64,000 nt of DNA from Pseudomonas sp. KU26590 (GCF_026153515.1 NZ_CP110644.1:4777501-4841500), one strand, 5' to 3'. Numbered from the stretch's first letter, positions 34,301 to 43,996 are shown. Translations and numbers: made by a program. Notes: generated by a model from the letters alone, not told the origin.

Positions 34301-35440
34301 ATGTTGAAAGGATTATCCAGAACGTTGAGCGGCGCCGCGATTGCCGGTGTGTTGTTGTCATCCGCCGTGGCCCTGGCGGCCGCTGATACTGGCAAGGAAC
34401 CGGGTCGGGCGCTGGCGGCGAAGATCGGCGTGCCGTGGCCGGCGGTCATTGCCCATCGCGGCGCATCGTTCAATGCGCCCGAGGAGACGGTCCCTTCCTA
34501 CACGCTGGCCCGCGAACTGGGTGCTGACTACCTGGAGATGGACATCCAGCGCACCAAGGATGGCGTGCTCATCGCGCTGCACGACAACACGCTGGAGCGC
34601 ACCACCAACATCGCCGAGGTCTACCCGCAACGGGCCAAAGACCCGCTGAACACGTTCACGCTGGAAGAAATCAAGCGCCTGGACGCCGGCTCCTGGTTCA
34701 ACAAGGCTTACCCGGATCGCGCCCGCGCCACCTACGCCGGGCTGAAGATTCTGACGCTGGACGAAGTCATCGACATCGCCGAAGGCGGCAAGAACAAGCC
34801 CGGCTTGTACATCGAAACCAAGGTGCCGGCGCAGTTTCCGGGCATCGAAGAAGATTTGAAGAACAAGCTTGATCAGCGCGGTTGGCTGAGCCAGCGTCCT
34901 GCCGCCGAGAAAGGCTACGTCAACGTCGCCCACATGCCGGGCCGCGTGGTGCTGCAGACCTTTGAAAAACCAAGCATGGAATTGCTGCAGAAGAGCATGC
35001 CCGACACCCCGAAAGTGCTGCTGCTGTGGCTGGGTGACGGCTCTATCGAAGCGGCATCGGGCAAGACTTTCAAGGACTCGGGGGCCAAGGACAAAGCCAG
35101 CTTTTACGCCAGCCAGCAGGTGAAATCCAAAGAAGAGTTCGCCGCCTGGATGGACTGGGCCAAAGACCACGGCGCCGTAGGTACCGGGCCGTCGGCAGCG
35201 CTGAAGAACGGCGGTGACCAGAGCTACAGTGACCTGGTGCAGCCGTGGATGAACAAGATGGCCCACGATCGCGGAATGATCGTTCATCCGTACACCGTGG
35301 ATGACGCGGTGGATTTCAAGGCGATCAGCGAACAGGGCGTGGATGGGTTCTTCACCAACCGGGCTTCGGAATTGCTGAAATTCTACGGCCGGCCCTCGAA
35401 GGAAAGCATGGATTCAATCCTGAAACGCAGCGGTTTCTGA
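34301..35440 (+). CDS. Periplasmic glycerophosphodiester phosphodiesterase
   Basis: A 379-residue secreted GDPD. The signal peptide (GAAIAGVLLSSAVALAAAD) is followed by the catalytic core VIAHRGASFNAPEETVPSY (His52-Arg53, Glu61), LEMDIQRTKDG (Glu79-x-Asp81) and LHDNTLERTT (His94). These enzymes split glycerophosphodiesters released from phospholipids into glycerol-3-phosphate and an alcohol. AAGGAA lies upstream of ATG 34301; an alternative start at 34277 would precede the signal peptide. It stands alone. Confidence 0.92.
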   Translation: MLKGLSRTLSGAAIAGVLLSSAVALAAADTGKEPGRALAAKIGVPWPAVIAHRGASFNAPEETVPSYTLARELGADYLEMDIQRTKDGVLIALHDNTLERTTNIAEVYPQRAKDPLNTFTLEEIKRLDAGSWFNKAYPDRARATYAGLKILTLDEVIDIAEGGKNKPGLYIETKVPAQFPGIEEDLKNKLDQRGWLSQRPAAEKGYVNVAHMPGRVVLQTFEKPSMELLQKSMPDTPKVLLLWLGDGSIEAASGKTFKDSGAKDKASFYASQQVKSKEEFAAWMDWAKDHGAVGTGPSAALKNGGDQSYSDLVQPWMNKMAHDRGMIVHPYTVDDAVDFKAISEQGVDGFFTNRASELLKFYGRPSKESMDSILKRSGF

Positions 35441-35514
35441 GTCAGCAACCGGTGGTGCGCGCTACTGGCGAATACGGCGTGTCAGGTGGTACCTGGTGTC
35501 GCTGACATACCGCG

Positions 35515-35538
35515 ATCGCGGGCAAGCGCGCTCCTACA
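35515..35538. repeat. Single REP (GCGCGCTTGCCCGCGAT family)
   Basis: One copy, reverse orientation, between the phosphodiesterase gene and the convergent pyrF. Confidence 0.85.
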
Positions 35539-35576
35539 GAATCAAGTCCAGCAGCGGATGGCGGGTTGTACGCCAG

Positions 35577-36275
35577 TTACGCCAGTTCCGCCACCACCGC
35601 TGCCAACGCTTTCGCCGGATCAGCCGCTTGGCTGATCGGGCGGCCGATGACCAGATAGTCGGAGCCTGCATCCAGCGCCTGGCGCGGCGTCAGAATGCGG
35701 CGCTGATCGTCCAGCGCGCTGCCGGCCGGACGAATGCCCGGCGTCACCAGCTGCAGTGACGGGTGCGCCGCTTTCAGCGCCTGGGCTTCCAGCGCGGAAC
35801 ACACCAGACCGTCCATCCCGGCTTTTTCAGCCAGTGCCGCCAACCGAAGCACTTGCTCCTGGGGCTCGATGTCCAGACCGATCCCGGCCAGATCCTCGCG
35901 CTCCATGCTGGTCAGCACGGTGACACCGATCAACAGCGGTTTGGGGCCGGTGCGCTGATCCAGCACCTCACGGCAGGCCGCCATCATGCGCAGGCCGCCG
36001 GAGCAATGCACGTTGACCATCCACACGCCCATCTCGGCGGCGGCCTTGACCGCCATTGCCGTGGTGTTCGGAATGTCATGGAATTTAAGGTCCAGGAACA
36101 CTTCGAAACCCTTGCTGTTGAGGGTTTCGACGATGTCCGATGCGCAGCTGGTGAACAGCTCCTTGCCTACCTTGACCCGGCACAGCTTGGGGTCCAGCTG
36201 ATCAGCCAGATTCAACGCGGCTTCGCGGGTCGGGAAATCCAGGGCGACGATGATGGGGGTCTGGCAGGCGGACAT
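35577..36275 (-). CDS. pyrF: Orotidine 5'-phosphate decarboxylase
   Basis: A 232-residue TIM barrel. The active site motif [12 protein letters not shown] contains Asp62, Lys64 and Asp67, the charged network of the family. The opening [15 protein letters not shown] and the phosphate-gripper region [15 protein letters not shown] are standard. It makes UMP from OMP. The frame opens upstream to 36386, but [10 protein letters not shown] at 36275 is the family start. A DUF2897 gene lies divergently next to it. Confidence 0.97.
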   Translation of the reverse strand: MSACQTPIIVALDFPTREAALNLADQLDPKLCRVKVGKELFTSCASDIVETLNSKGFEVFLDLKFHDIPNTTAMAVKAAAEMGVWMVNVHCSGGLRMMAACREVLDQRTGPKPLLIGVTVLTSMEREDLAGIGLDIEPQEQVLRLAALAEKAGMDGLVCSALEAQALKAAHPSLQLVTPGIRPAGSALDDQRRILTPRQALDAGSDYLVIGRPISQAADPAKALAAVVAELA

Positions 36276-36450
36276 GAGCGGGTTCTCTGGCAAGTCGAAA
36301 TCGGCGCGCATTGTAGCCGAACATCCCGCAACGCGGGACCCGGCAATCGGTAAATGCCTGCCCGACACGCGCCGGGCGTTGAGCATCTCCTACAATTGAA
36401 CCACTGGACAGCGTCGCTGCTCCAAGCCCTATCACAAGAAGGAGAGCGTT

Positions 36451-36618
36451 ATGCCCTGGTATGCCTGGTTAATTCTGGTCGTTGCAATCGGCTCGATCGT
36501 CGGCGGTCTGCTGATGCTCAAGGATTCAGCGAAGAAACTGCCCCTCACCGATGAGCAACTCAAGCGCGTCCATGAGCGCAACGCCGAGATGGACGCAAAA
36601 GACGCGCGAGACCGCTAA
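36451..36618 (+). CDS. DUF2897 small membrane protein
   Basis: A 55-residue protein, MPWYAWLILVVAIGSIVGG..., with one N-terminal membrane helix (residues 4-22) and a charged tail (KKLPLTDEQLKRVHERNAEM). GGAG is well placed before the ATG (AAGAAGGAGAGCGTT). Proteins of this size and sequence type are conserved beside pyrF in Pseudomonas. The function is unknown. Confidence 0.85.
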   Translation: MPWYAWLILVVAIGSIVGGLLMLKDSAKKLPLTDEQLKRVHERNAEMDAKDARDR

Positions 36619-36709
36619 GCGCGTGTTGTGGGGGCGCCTCTTCAGCGCTCCCGCATCCCGCCCGCCTGATCACCCGCCACCCGTTCTCAGCCGGTAATGA
36701 CTGCCTTCG

Positions 36710-37540
36710 TCAGTCCTTCTCGGCCGCTTCGCCCAGCGCTACGGCATGGTGGGTGGATTGTGGCGTCACCGCGATGCGAAACGGCTGAAAGATTTTGAAC
36801 ATTTCCCCGTTCTCCCGGAGCTGGCGCAGCAGTTCGCTGAAGCGTTCGCCGCTGATGGGTGCATCCGGGCGCAACAGCGCGTAGTGCCGATAGACTTGGT
36901 CCACACGGTCCGACACCAGAAACTGGTCGGCATCCTGCGGGTTGTTCGACATGAACGTACTCAGGTAGGAGCGCGTTACCAGCGCGATATCCGCGCGGTC
37001 CCGCAGCACCATCAGCAAGTTGCTGTCGTGGGAATAGGTCAGCGTGGCGTTGTAGTTGTCGGCAAGGAATTTAGGGTCGGCGTCGAAACGCGCGAACGCG
37101 TAGTGATAGCCGCTGAACAGCGCAAGGCGCTTGCCATGCAACTCATCGAAATAGGCCTGGGTCCTGCCCTGCAAGCGATGGGCGACAAACACTTCGGCGT
37201 CTTCAAGGCCCATATCAACATCTTCATGGGGAATGCCTTTCCAGCCCCAGTCCGGGTTCTCGAAGATAGCCATGTCAAAGCGCGCCTGCTGGAAATCGCG
37301 AAACCGGCGCGGGATGGAAGTGGGCACCGCTTCAAAGCGATAGTCGTTCTGCATCGCGTTCAGCGCGCTGATCATCTGCGGCAACAGCCCGGTGTCTTCG
37401 CCGCGTTCCGGACGAATCGTATACGGCGGGAAATGCGCCGCACCAATGCGCACGATCTGCGTCGCACCGGCCTGCCAGGCCCACAGCGTAGTGGTCGTGA
37501 ACAGCAGGGTGTTAAAAGCCATCCGCATCGGCGTGGACAT
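36710..37540 (-). CDS. Periplasmic solute-binding (SBP_bac_3-like) protein
   Basis: A 276-residue protein with a signal peptide ending near AGATQ, then IVRIGAAHFPPYTIRPERGE and TGLLPQMISALN, the amino-acid-binding fold. No permease or ATPase gene adjoins it, and the aspartate/arginine ligands of true amino-acid binders are not obvious, so it may be a stand-alone sensor-like binding protein. ATG 37540 was taken; a TTG lies one codon earlier. Confidence 0.8.
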   Translation of the reverse strand: MSTPMRMAFNTLLFTTTTLWAWQAGATQIVRIGAAHFPPYTIRPERGEDTGLLPQMISALNAMQNDYRFEAVPTSIPRRFRDFQQARFDMAIFENPDWGWKGIPHEDVDMGLEDAEVFVAHRLQGRTQAYFDELHGKRLALFSGYHYAFARFDADPKFLADNYNATLTYSHDSNLLMVLRDRADIALVTRSYLSTFMSNNPQDADQFLVSDRVDQVYRHYALLRPDAPISGERFSELLRQLRENGEMFKIFQPFRIAVTPQSTHHAVALGEAAEKD

Positions 37541-37686
37541 CAAGACAAGGCACCTCAGGCGAAACGGAGTACGTAAGCTATGCGTTCGCGATCAATTAGA
37601 CAACGGTAAAACGGAGGCTAAATCGCCCCTGTCGCACCAACTCCCGCCCTCCTAGCGCCTTGCTGCCCCCTGTCCATGCTTGCCAC

Positions 37687-37821
37687 CTTCCCGGCTAAAG
37701 CCGGTCCCACAACAGCGCGCGATATTCTGTAGGACCGGCTTTAGCCGGGAAGAGGCCCGTCTGAGCGCCACCCATTTGGGGGTGTGCCGCCCGACGCTTT
37801 CCTGGGTAAAGCCGGTCCCAC
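37687..37821. repeat. Three REP copies (ACCGGCTTTAGCCGGGAA family)
   Basis: Inverted copies at 37687-37710 and 37728-37752 form a tight doublet; a third, degenerate copy lies at 37798-37821. They lie in the 569-base gap 37541-38109; the rest of that gap (37822-38109) holds only short frames without ribosome sites, and I see no gene there. Confidence 0.9.
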
Positions 37822-38109
37822 TAACAGTGTAATCCCGGCTGAAGCTGTCCTTGTCCTTTGCGTTATCGACCGCACTGCGCTTTAGGTGAGCATCGGATGC
37901 GCATGCAATTTATGCCGAGGCGCGTTGGCCAGGCAAGCGCTGTCACGGCCATATACAAGTCAGACGCTACAAAAGAGGCTGCCGCTGCAAACCTTCCTGC
38001 CTGCCGCGAGTCCCAATCATGGATCATCTGCGCCGGGCAGTTGGACGTGACGGCCTTGATGTGACTACGCTCCAGGGCGCTGCCGCAGGTTATGAAACTG
38101 GAGTTCAAG

Positions 38110-38652
38110 ATGTCCTACTGGCTGGTGATAGACCTGGAGGCCACCACCGAAGAGGGCGGATGGCCGGTGGCGGAGATGGAAATCATCGAAATCGGTGCGT
38201 CACTGGTCAATCAGGAGGGGCGCGAAATCGACCATTTCGAACGCTTCGTACGGCCCATGCGCCGGCCGTTGCTCACGCCTTTCTGCCGAGAGCTGACGCA
38301 CATTCAGCAGCGCTTGATCGACAGTGCGTCGACGTTGCCCGCCGTATGGCCACAGTTCGAACGCTGGATCGCCCAACACCGCGAGCGACTGGTCGCCTGG
38401 ACCAGTTGGGGCGACTATGACCGCCAGCAACTGCAACAGGACTGGCGTCAGCATCAGCTCACCAGCGAACTCGCCACCCTGCCCCACATCAACCTGAAGC
38501 AACGCTTCGCCAAAGCCCGTCACCTGCAAAAACCCTGCGGCCTGAACGCCGCGCTGCAACTGGCGGGAATGCATTTCAATGGCCAGCAACACCGGGCGCT
38601 GTCGGACGCGCGCAATACCGCGCGGTTGTTACCGCTGGTGATTCCCGGCTGA
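38110..38652 (+). CDS. DEDDh 3'-5' exonuclease (ERI1/KapD-like)
   Basis: A 180-residue exonuclease-fold protein. Exo I is SYWLVIDLEATTEEGG (Asp8, Glu10), Exo II is in WTSWGDYDRQQLQQD, and Exo III is QHRALSDARNTARLL with the DEDDh histidine and aspartate. Such enzymes trim the 3' ends of RNA or DNA. GGAG six bases before ATG 38110 decides the start over 38092. It is single and unlinked to repair genes here. Confidence 0.88.
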   Translation: MSYWLVIDLEATTEEGGWPVAEMEIIEIGASLVNQEGREIDHFERFVRPMRRPLLTPFCRELTHIQQRLIDSASTLPAVWPQFERWIAQHRERLVAWTSWGDYDRQQLQQDWRQHQLTSELATLPHINLKQRFAKARHLQKPCGLNAALQLAGMHFNGQQHRALSDARNTARLLPLVIPG

Positions 38653-38742
38653 AACATGACGCATTTATCAAAGCGGATGACGGCCTTTTGTACGTTCGGC
38701 ATACTGTCCGGCCTTTTCCAGCCCTTTCCAAGGAGATCAGCC

Positions 38743-39030
38743 ATGTTCAAGGTCAACGAGTATTTCGACGGTACCGTCAAATCCATCGCCTTCAAGCAAG
38801 CAGCAGGCGACGCGACCATCGGCGTCATGGCTCCCGGAAAATACAACTTCGGCACCAGCGACCGCGAAATCATGCATGTGATCTCAGGCGAGCTGAAAGT
38901 GCTGCTACCGGGCGCCAATGACTGGGAAACCTTCAAAGCCGGCGAGAGTTTCAAGATTCCGGCGAACGTCAAATTCGATGTCGAAGCGACCGAAGAAACC
39001 GCCTACCTCTGCGAATACCGCAAAGACTGA
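38743..39030 (+). CDS. ppnP: Pyrimidine/purine nucleoside phosphorylase
   Basis: A 95-residue cupin, [19 protein letters not shown]..., with [20 protein letters not shown] and YLCEYRKD at the end, matching PpnP (formerly YaiE, DUF1255). The E. coli enzyme phosphorolyses several nucleosides. AGGAGA lies seven bases upstream of ATG 38743. It converges on the ABC transporter gene with 21 bases between the stops. Confidence 0.93.
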   Translation: MFKVNEYFDGTVKSIAFKQAAGDATIGVMAPGKYNFGTSDREIMHVISGELKVLLPGANDWETFKAGESFKIPANVKFDVEATEETAYLCEYRKD

Positions 39031-39051
39031 CGCGCCGATTCAGGTCGGCCT

Positions 39052-40830
39052 TCAGCCGGCCTGCTCCATCCCTGTGTTGAACTGCAAGGCCGCCAGACGC
39101 GCGTACAGCGGGTTGCTGGCAATCAGCTCGCGATGGGTTCCCACCGCGACCAGTTTCCCCTGATCCATCACCGCAATGCGGTCGGCGTTCTGTACCGTCG
39201 CCAGTCGATGGGCGATCACCAGGGTCGTGCGGCCCTTCATCAACGTCGGCAACGCCTGCTGAATCAGGTACTCACTCTGGGCATCCAGTGCGCTGGTGGC
39301 TTCGTCGAGCAACAGAATCGGCGCATCGGCCAGCAAAGCTCGGGCAATCGCGAGCCGTTGACGCTGCCCGCCCGACAAGCCCATGCCGCCATCACCCAGA
39401 TGGGTCTGATAACCCTGGGGCAGCAGCTGAATGAACTCATGGGCATGGGCAGTCCGTGCTGCCGCTTCCACCTGCTCGACGCTCGCCGCCGGGTTGCCGT
39501 AGCGAATGTTGTCCTCCACCGAGCCGAAAAACAGCGCGGGCGTCTGCGACACCCAGGCGAAGCAACGCCGCAGGTCCAGCGGGTCAAGGCGCTCGGCAAG
39601 CATGCCTTCGATGAGCACGCGCCCCTGCTGCGGGTCATAGAAACGCAGCAGCAGATCGAACAGCGTCGACTTGCCCGCGCCGGAAGGCCCGACCAGCGCC
39701 AGGGTTTCCCCCGCTTCGACGGTCAGGCTCAAGCCGTCCACGGCGTTACGCTCCGGGCGTGACGGGTACGCGAAACTGAGATTTTCCAGCGCCAGGCGAC
39801 CGCTGATGCGCGCCGGCAGCGTCAGCAGATCGCGGGCCGGCGCGGTGATTTCGCTGCGCGCCTGCAGCAGTTCGGTGATGCGCTCTGCCGCGCCCGCTGC
39901 CCGTTGCATCTCGCCGATCACCTCGCTGAGGGTGCCGAACGCGCTGCCGACGATCAGGCTGTAGAACACGAACGCCGCCAGCTCGCCGCCGGAGATGCGG
40001 CCGGCAATCACATCCATGCCGCCGACCCAAAGCATCACACCCACCGCGCCCAGCACCAGCACGATCACCAGGGTAATCAGCCACGAGCGTTGCAGAATCC
40101 GCTTACGCGCCGTCTCGAACGCGTCTTCGGCTGTCTGCGCAAAACGCTGCCGATCCTGCTCCTGATGGTTGTAGGCCTGAACGGTTTTGATCTGCCCCAG
40201 CGCCTCGGAGACGTAGCTGCCAACGTCCGCGACACGGTCCTGGCTCTCCCGCGACAGGCTTCGCACGCGGCGCCCGAAAATCAGGATCGGCGCGATCACC
40301 AGCGGCAACGCCACGACGACGATGCTGGTGAGCTTGGGGTTGGTGAAGAACAGCAGGATGATTCCGCCGATGACCATCAGCGCGTTGCGCAGGAACATCG
40401 ACAGCGAAGAGCCGATCACCGATTGCAGCAACGTGGTGTCGGCGGTCAGGCGCGACTGAATCTCCGAGCTGCGGTTATTCTCGTAGAAGCCGGGGTGCAG
40501 GCTGACCAGGTGGTCGAACACCTGCTTGCGCAGATCGGCGACCACGCGTTCGCCAATCCACGACACCAGATAGAAGCGCGCGAAGGTGCCGAGGGCGAGG
40601 GCGACCACCAGCCCCATGAACAGGCCGATGGTTTCGTTGAGCAGCGTCGGTGAACGGGTCATGAACCCCTGATCGACCATCAGCCGGATACCTTGCCCCA
40701 TCGACAGGGTAATGCCCGCAGTGACCACCAGCGCGAGCAACGCGCCGATGGCTTGCTTGCGGTACGGCGCGATCATGCGCAGGGCAAGGCGAATGGCATG
40801 CCGCTGACGGCCGGAGAACACTGAAGCCAT
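39052..40830 (-). CDS. MsbA-like ABC exporter (fused membrane and ATPase domains)
   Basis: A 592-residue half-transporter. The N-terminal type I exporter membrane domain has six helices (ALRMIAPYRKQAIGALLALV to about 310). The ATPase domain follows, with Walker A GPSGAGKST, the signature LSGGQRQRLAIARALL, Walker B ILLLDEATSALDAQ and the H-loop VIAHRLATV. ABCB exporters of this kind export lipids or drugs as homodimers. The substrate is not deducible. The start at 40830 (ATG) has a poor SD; GTG 40839 is an alternative. Confidence 0.92.
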   Translation of the reverse strand: MASVFSGRQRHAIRLALRMIAPYRKQAIGALLALVVTAGITLSMGQGIRLMVDQGFMTRSPTLLNETIGLFMGLVVALALGTFARFYLVSWIGERVVADLRKQVFDHLVSLHPGFYENNRSSEIQSRLTADTTLLQSVIGSSLSMFLRNALMVIGGIILLFFTNPKLTSIVVVALPLVIAPILIFGRRVRSLSRESQDRVADVGSYVSEALGQIKTVQAYNHQEQDRQRFAQTAEDAFETARKRILQRSWLITLVIVLVLGAVGVMLWVGGMDVIAGRISGGELAAFVFYSLIVGSAFGTLSEVIGEMQRAAGAAERITELLQARSEITAPARDLLTLPARISGRLALENLSFAYPSRPERNAVDGLSLTVEAGETLALVGPSGAGKSTLFDLLLRFYDPQQGRVLIEGMLAERLDPLDLRRCFAWVSQTPALFFGSVEDNIRYGNPAASVEQVEAAARTAHAHEFIQLLPQGYQTHLGDGGMGLSGGQRQRLAIARALLADAPILLLDEATSALDAQSEYLIQQALPTLMKGRTTLVIAHRLATVQNADRIAVMDQGKLVAVGTHRELIASNPLYARLAALQFNTGMEQAG

Positions 40831-41002
40831 GGAGGACACTCACGAGACGAATCAGCCGCAGAGCCTACACCTCCCTCCTCGCACACGCTCGTCAGCTTTC
40901 GCTGAACTCCGCGCACCGTCGTCAGTCAAGGAATGCTGTCACGGCGCGGTCATGCCGGCGTGATTACTATCGACGCGCTCTTACCTGATGAGGAGACAGC
41001 CC

Positions 41003-41179
41003 ATGAGCTTGCAAAGCAGCAGCAATCAAGAACCCGTGTTCCGCCCTCAACCCGAACTGCAACTGGGTGGCGCGATACTCGACAGAAACGGGCAGGAAAT
41101 TCTGATTACTGAAGAAATGGTCCAGGCCGCCTGCCAGGAATGCGAGAAATACTGGGTGCAGCCCGAAAAACAAGATTGA
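41003..41179 (+). CDS. Small conserved Pseudomonas protein (PA1571-like)
   Basis: A 58-residue acidic protein, MSLQSSSNQEPVFRPQPELQ..., ending with a segment rich in Glu and Cys (ITEEMVQAACQECEKYW). AGGAG is seven bases upstream. It resembles the small PA1571-type family from memory. A C-x-x-C pair (Cys44, Cys47) is visible, but a metal role is speculative. A good terminator follows. Confidence 0.75.
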   Translation: MSLQSSSNQEPVFRPQPELQLGGAILDRNGQEILITEEMVQAACQECEKYWVQPEKQD

Positions 41180-41196
41180 TGTGCAGATTTGATTGA

Positions 41197-41222
41197 AACC
41201 CGGCCATGGCGCCGGGTTTTTT
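41197..41222 (+). terminator. Intrinsic terminator after the small PA1571-like gene
   Basis: AACCCGGC (41197-41204) pairs with GCCGGGTT (41211-41218) around CATGGC and runs into a T-stretch. Confidence 0.88.
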
Positions 41223-41344
41223 ATGGGCGTTATAAACATTCTGCAATACACAGCGCGTTTATCCAGTTGCTCATTGCCGGGCACTACGATTACGTCCTTG
41301 AGACTTTCAACAGTCAATCCAACTTAACTCAAGGAACAAGCGCC

Positions 41345-42325
41345 ATGACCGAAACACACTACGCCTACACGCCAAAAGAACTGGATGCCGTATTCGAGGC
41401 GATCGTAGGCACCATGTTTGATGTGCCTAAAGACATTGCAGACGATGGAAGTCCTGCACCGAAGATCCTGGTGGTCGCCGGGGTGCAGGGCTCGGGCAAG
41501 ACGTACATGCTGAACAATACGCTCCTCAAAACACCGGGCTACGGCAACTACGTGCATCTGTACCAGGAAAACTTCCGCGAGCTGCATCCTCGCTATGCGG
41601 ACTTCGCCGATCAGGACGTGACCCGCCGGTACAAACATACGGAGGCGTTCATCTGGGAGCTGTGCAGCCGCATCTTCGCTTATGCCCACAGCAACAAGTT
41701 CAACATCGTAATGGAAACCGCGCTGGACACCAAAGCGTTTGCCACGGTGATCTCGGGCCAGGAACTGGCTGACTACCAGTTCGACGTTCATTTGATCGGA
41801 TGCAAGAAGGACTTCGTTCACCTCTCAACCATCAAGCGCGCCTTCAACGCGCTGGAAGCCGGGACCCTGGAGCGCTTCGTCGATATCGCCACCATCGAAA
41901 CGAGCATCGAAAACGCCGAGGTCATTCTCAACGCGTTCGAAGAGGCCTGCATGAGGGTCAGTGGCTCTACGATCAGTCTGTACGAGCGAGGCTTCGGTGA
42001 ACTGAAGAACCGAAAGAAGCTGTGCAGCAGCCGCTGTGATCGGGTCAGTTCGCTGACCCCTTACGTGTTCATCGACGAACAAGGTGTGGCGATCACCGTG
42101 CAGGAACAGGTGCACCGGATTGAGCGCAGCGAGGCGTTGCCGATCCCTTGCAGCTTCGCCAGCTTCATCGGACTGATCGAAGCCCCGGTGACGCGCCGTG
42201 AAGATCGCGAGGAGGCGTGGCATGAGGCCTATAACGCACTCCCGAAGATGCGCCGATTCTGGCAGCACGTTCCGCAACGACTGCCCGAAACGTTGTGGTC
42301 TTACATCAAGAAATACACCGTGTGA
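41345..42325 (+). CDS. Zeta-toxin family kinase, no adjacent antitoxin
   Basis: A 326-residue P-loop protein: GVQGSGKT (residues 46-53) binds ATP. FNIVMETALDTKAFATVISG and YQFDVHLIGC are the zeta_toxin-type core. Zeta toxins phosphorylate UDP-N-acetylglucosamine and block wall synthesis; many chromosomal relatives have other substrates. No epsilon-like antitoxin gene lies on either side: upstream is the terminator of the small PA1571-like gene, and downstream the stop codon is separated from the convergent pdxB stop by one base. The 120 bases upstream are AT-rich compared with neighbours. AAGGAA lies upstream of ATG 41345. Confidence 0.85.
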   Translation: MTETHYAYTPKELDAVFEAIVGTMFDVPKDIADDGSPAPKILVVAGVQGSGKTYMLNNTLLKTPGYGNYVHLYQENFRELHPRYADFADQDVTRRYKHTEAFIWELCSRIFAYAHSNKFNIVMETALDTKAFATVISGQELADYQFDVHLIGCKKDFVHLSTIKRAFNALEAGTLERFVDIATIETSIENAEVILNAFEEACMRVSGSTISLYERGFGELKNRKKLCSSRCDRVSSLTPYVFIDEQGVAITVQEQVHRIERSEALPIPCSFASFIGLIEAPVTRREDREEAWHEAYNALPKMRRFWQHVPQRLPETLWSYIKKYTV

Positions 42326-42326
42326 A

Positions 42327-43475
42327 TCAATCGGCGATCAACGTTGCGCCCAAGGCCTCGACGATCTGACGCAGAGCCGCCGACTCGCCGTTGATGCGCA
42401 CCTGCAGGCTGTCGATTTCCCGGCGGGGCGGGTAATGCTTGCGTAGCGCGTCGAAGGCAAGGCGTTGGCTGTCGGCCCCCCCTACCACACTGCGGCGGAA
42501 ATCCGCGTCGTCGCGGCGCGGATCGTAAACGCCGCGACACAGCGCATTCAGCGCCCAGACCGGGTCCGTGGCGGCATCCAGATCAACCCCGGCCAGCCAG
42601 GGCTTGGGCAGCAAGTCTTCAAGACGGATGCTCGCCGGTTGGCCGAGGTGCGCGCACAGCGCCTGGTAGATTTGCGCCGTGCCGCGCTGTCGGCCATCGA
42701 GGCTATAGCCGGCGATGTGGGGCGTGCCGATCACGCACAATTCGGCCAGTTCGACATCGACCGCCGGCTCGTGCTCCCAGACGTCCAGCACCGCTTGCAG
42801 GTCTTCGCGCTCCAGCAACACATGGCGCAAAGCGGTGTTGTCGACCACCGGGCCACGCGCGGCGTTGATCAGCCAGGCGCCCTGCTTGAGCTGCTGCAAG
42901 CGAGTGCGGTCGAACAGGTGCCAGGTGGGCGTGTCGCCGTGTTTATCCAGCGGTGTGTGCAAGCTGATCACATCGCAGCGGGCGATGATCTCGTCGAGGC
43001 TGACGTAATCGCCGCTTTCACCGGCCTGACGCGGCGGGTCGCAGACCAGGACGTTCCAGCCCAGGCCGCGCAGAACCTTGATCAGGCGACTGCCGACCTG
43101 CCCCGCGCCGACCACGCCATAGGTGCGACTGGCGAGTTCGACGCCTTCGATTTCCGCGAGGGTCATCAGGCTGCCCAGCACGTAGTCCACCACGCCACGG
43201 GCGTTGCAGCCCGGGGCGCTTGACCATTGAATGCCAGCTTCCTTGAAGTAGTCGAGATCAAGGTGATCGGTGCCGATGGTGCAGGTGCCGACGAAGCGCA
43301 CCGGCGTACCTTCGAGCAAGGCGCGGTCGACCCGCGTCACCGAGCGCACCAGCAGAATATCGGCGTCGGCGACGGCAGCACGGTCGAGCGTGCGCCCCGG
43401 ATAACGCTGGATGTCACCCAAGCCTGCGAAGAAGGCGTTGAGCAAGGGAATGTTTTCGTCGGCAACTATGCGCAT
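42327..43475 (-). CDS. pdxB: Erythronate-4-phosphate dehydrogenase
   Basis: A 382-residue 2-hydroxyacid-dehydrogenase-family enzyme. The N-terminus [20 protein letters not shown] and the phrase [18 protein letters not shown] are diagnostic of Pdx[21 protein letters not shown] is the nucleotide-binding motif, and a C-terminal PdxB dimerisation domain completes it. It carries out the second step of pyridoxal phosphate synthesis, oxidising 4-phosphoerythronate. Its stop is one base from the stop of the zeta-toxin gene, with no terminator in between. Confidence 0.97.
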   Translation of the reverse strand: MRIVADENIPLLNAFFAGLGDIQRYPGRTLDRAAVADADILLVRSVTRVDRALLEGTPVRFVGTCTIGTDHLDLDYFKEAGIQWSSAPGCNARGVVDYVLGSLMTLAEIEGVELASRTYGVVGAGQVGSRLIKVLRGLGWNVLVCDPPRQAGESGDYVSLDEIIARCDVISLHTPLDKHGDTPTWHLFDRTRLQQLKQGAWLINAARGPVVDNTALRHVLLEREDLQAVLDVWEHEPAVDVELAELCVIGTPHIAGYSLDGRQRGTAQIYQALCAHLGQPASIRLEDLLPKPWLAGVDLDAATDPVWALNALCRGVYDPRRDDADFRRSVVGGADSQRLAFDALRKHYPPRREIDSLQVRINGESAALRQIVEALGATLIAD

Positions 43476-43563
43476 GTCAGGGCTCCTGGAGTGGCCGCAG
43501 TGTAGGCGCCAGAGTCCTGCCGAGCCAGCATGACGCGAAAAGCGTCAGTCGCTGCGCAGCCAA

Positions 43564-43818
43564 TCAGTCGAGCTTCTTGCGGATCCAGTAGAGGAACTCG
43601 CCGTCGCCCGCCTGTTTGTCCACCAGCTCGTGGCCGAGGAACACACAGAATTTGGGAATATCACGCTGGGTGGAAGGATCGGTGGCAATTACCTTGAGCA
43701 AGCCGCCGGGCGGCAGGTCACGCACCTTCTGGTGCAGCATCATGACCGGCTCGGGGCAATTGAGGCCGGTGGCGTCGAGCACGGCATCGACGGCGGGGCT
43801 TTTAATGGAATCAGACAT
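43564..43818 (-). CDS. tusA: Sulfurtransferase TusA
   Basis: An 84-residue TusA protein. The active-site motif [15 protein letters not shown] contains Cys21-Pro22, and the end [11 protein letters not shown] is typical. TusA relays persulfide sulfur for 2-thiouridine in tRNA and for molybdenum cofactor maturation. GGAG is seven bases upstream of ATG 43818, fixing the start; the longer frame to 43959 crosses the promoter region of the sha operon. Confidence 0.95.
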   Translation of the reverse strand: MSDSIKSPAVDAVLDATGLNCPEPVMMLHQKVRDLPPGGLLKVIATDPSTQRDIPKFCVFLGHELVDKQAGDGEFLYWIRKKLD

Positions 43819-43930
43819 GGGGCGCTCCGGAAACAGGCCGGCATTGTCGCCTAATTGATGAAGCACGCCAAATCGGGCAGCCGGGTTGGGTAGGAAATCC
43901 ATGAGCAAATGGGCATGGACTACGCTGCTG

Positions 43931-43947
43931 CCTACAAACTTTGTAGG
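43931..43947. promoter_or_regulatory. Perfect 17-base palindrome between tusA and the sha operon
   Basis: CCTACAAACTTTGTAGG has two perfect eight-base arms around one C. It lies about 113 bases upstream of the tusA start and 80 bases upstream of the shaA start, just before the candidate sha promoter. It is likely an operator for one of the divergent units. Confidence 0.5.
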
Positions 43948-43967
43948 ATTCTGCGACATCTTGGCGT

Positions 43968-43996
43968 TTGGTCATACCGGACCCGGCACGTATGAT
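43968..43996 (+). promoter_or_regulatory. Candidate sha operon promoter
   Basis: TATGAT at 43991-43996 is a good -10. TTGGTC at 43968-43973 is a weak -35, with a 17-base spacer. The start codon of shaA follows 30 bases later. Confidence 0.4.

Noticed and set aside
37858..38064. 68-codon plus-strand frame before the exonuclease gene
   Set aside because: No ribosome site, no coding-like composition, and it overlaps the leader of the exonuclease gene.
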